Below are positions 23,580-23,812 of a stretch of DNA of 23,812 nt, one piece after another. Source of the DNA: DASSKW01 sp035690065 (lineage in GTDB: Bacteria > Pseudomonadota > Gammaproteobacteria > Natronospirales > REEB76); the NCBI GenBank assembly GCA_035690065.1, contig DASSKW010000125.1, positions 1-23,812 of the forward strand, read 5' to 3'. Both the position numbers and the translations under genes were made by a program. Numbering within the stretch: the first letter of the stretch is position 1; each line of letters starts with the position of its first letter. The notes beneath the pieces were generated by a model. That model did no database searches, was not told the DNA's origin, and was given only the letters and a program-made list of their open reading frames with translations.

Positions 23580-23812
23580 CTATTTCAGCTTCTCGTCAAT
23601 CGTTTCCCATTGCCGGTTCGTCGCCATCACGAAGCGTACCTGGCCTTTGCTCTCGCGCGCCCACAGTTCGCCGATCAGACGATCTTCTTTTGCCTCACTG
23701 GTACTGTATCGGTCCGCGCCCTTGTACTCGATTGCGAGAATCTTTCCATCCGACAGCTTGCACATGAAATCCGGCCAGAACCGGTCATCGGCTTTCTGCA
23801 GAAAGAATGCGC
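23580..23812 (-). CDS. C-terminal end of a Res-like/DEAD-helicase nuclease (5' end outside window)
   Basis: Only the last 76 residues are present. The visible part reads KADDRFWPDF..., then KILAIEYKG, with a spacing of D-x13-E-x-K, the signature of a PD-(D/E)xK nuclease core. RLIGELWARESKGQVRFVM...IDEKLK follows, as in the C-terminal nuclease domain of type III restriction Res subunits and related DEAD/DEAH-nuclease fusions. The family call rests on these motifs and on the recalled pattern 'DGR-VEYKG...GELW'. Helicase motifs, if any, would lie beyond the right edge. It is followed directly by the WYL regulator gene, which supports a defence context. Two residual bases at the edge belong to an incomplete codon. 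Confidence 0.72.
   Translation of the reverse strand, partial: AFFLQKADDRFWPDFMCKLSDGKILAIEYKGADRYSTSEAKEDRLIGELWARESKGQVRFVMATNRQWETIDEKLK

Noticed and set aside
1..23812. CRISPR arrays, insertion sequences, rRNA or prophage genes
   Set aside because: No regularly spaced repeats, transposase or phage structural genes, or rRNA were seen on reading both strands.

Overview
This 23.8-kb window looks like chromosomal DNA from a moderately GC-rich gammaproteobacterium. That is an inference from gene content (HrpB, an Enterobacteria-style Pst operon with a Pho box, HAE-type RND pumps, a MgtA-type Mg2+ ATPase, a tRNA-Val(CAC) gene with an encoded CCA end) and from a REP-like palindrome of the type common in Pseudomonas and Xanthomonas relatives. 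The species cannot be named from the sequence. Start codons are often not ATG: TTG or GTG is the best start for at least seven genes.

Layout. (1) 1-1992: the 3' half of an HAE1 RND efflux permease, then a small acidic/basic 70-residue protein gene with its own near-consensus promoter, whose -35 and -10 lie inside a 12-bp inverted repeat, and a clear terminator. (2) 1992-4621: the DEAH helicase gene hrpB on the minus strand and, divergent from it, tRNA-Val with a strong promoter. A hairpin terminator follows the tRNA and can also serve the converging pst operon. (3) 4688-7439: pstC-pstA-pstB, high-affinity phosphate import, on the minus strand behind a textbook Pho box; pstS and phoU are not in the window. 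(4) 7481-12944: a tripartite RND efflux operon (outer-membrane lipoprotein, periplasmic adaptor, permease) with 4-bp translational overlaps. (5) 13085-15781: a divergent operon of OmpR-family response regulator, sensor kinase and a periplasmic PAP2-family protein, also with overlapping genes. A palindrome in the 140-bp divergent gap is a candidate site for that regulator. (6) 15778-18773: a MgtA/MgtB P-type ATPase gene, converging on the PAP2 gene with the two stop codons sharing one CTAG, and preceded by a promoter that implies a leader of about 240 nt. (7) 18877-21702: a two-domain periplasmic M16 metallopeptidase with its promoter and terminator. (8) 21746-22435: two small unrecognised proteins that look like diverged paralogs. 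(9) 22533-23812: a hairpin and REP-like element, then a WYL-domain regulator gene 2 bp downstream of the 3' end of a gene whose product ends in a PD-(D/E)xK nuclease-like domain resembling type III restriction Res subunits. This is probably the edge of a defence locus continuing outside the window.

Most of the window is ordinary envelope, transport and housekeeping content. The parts most worth following are the Res-like/WYL pair at the right edge, the small paralog pair next to it, the promoter embedded in a dyad at 1628-1672, the mgtA leader, the PAP2 protein with Glu in place of the motif-2 His, and the RND permease lacking the proton-relay Lys.
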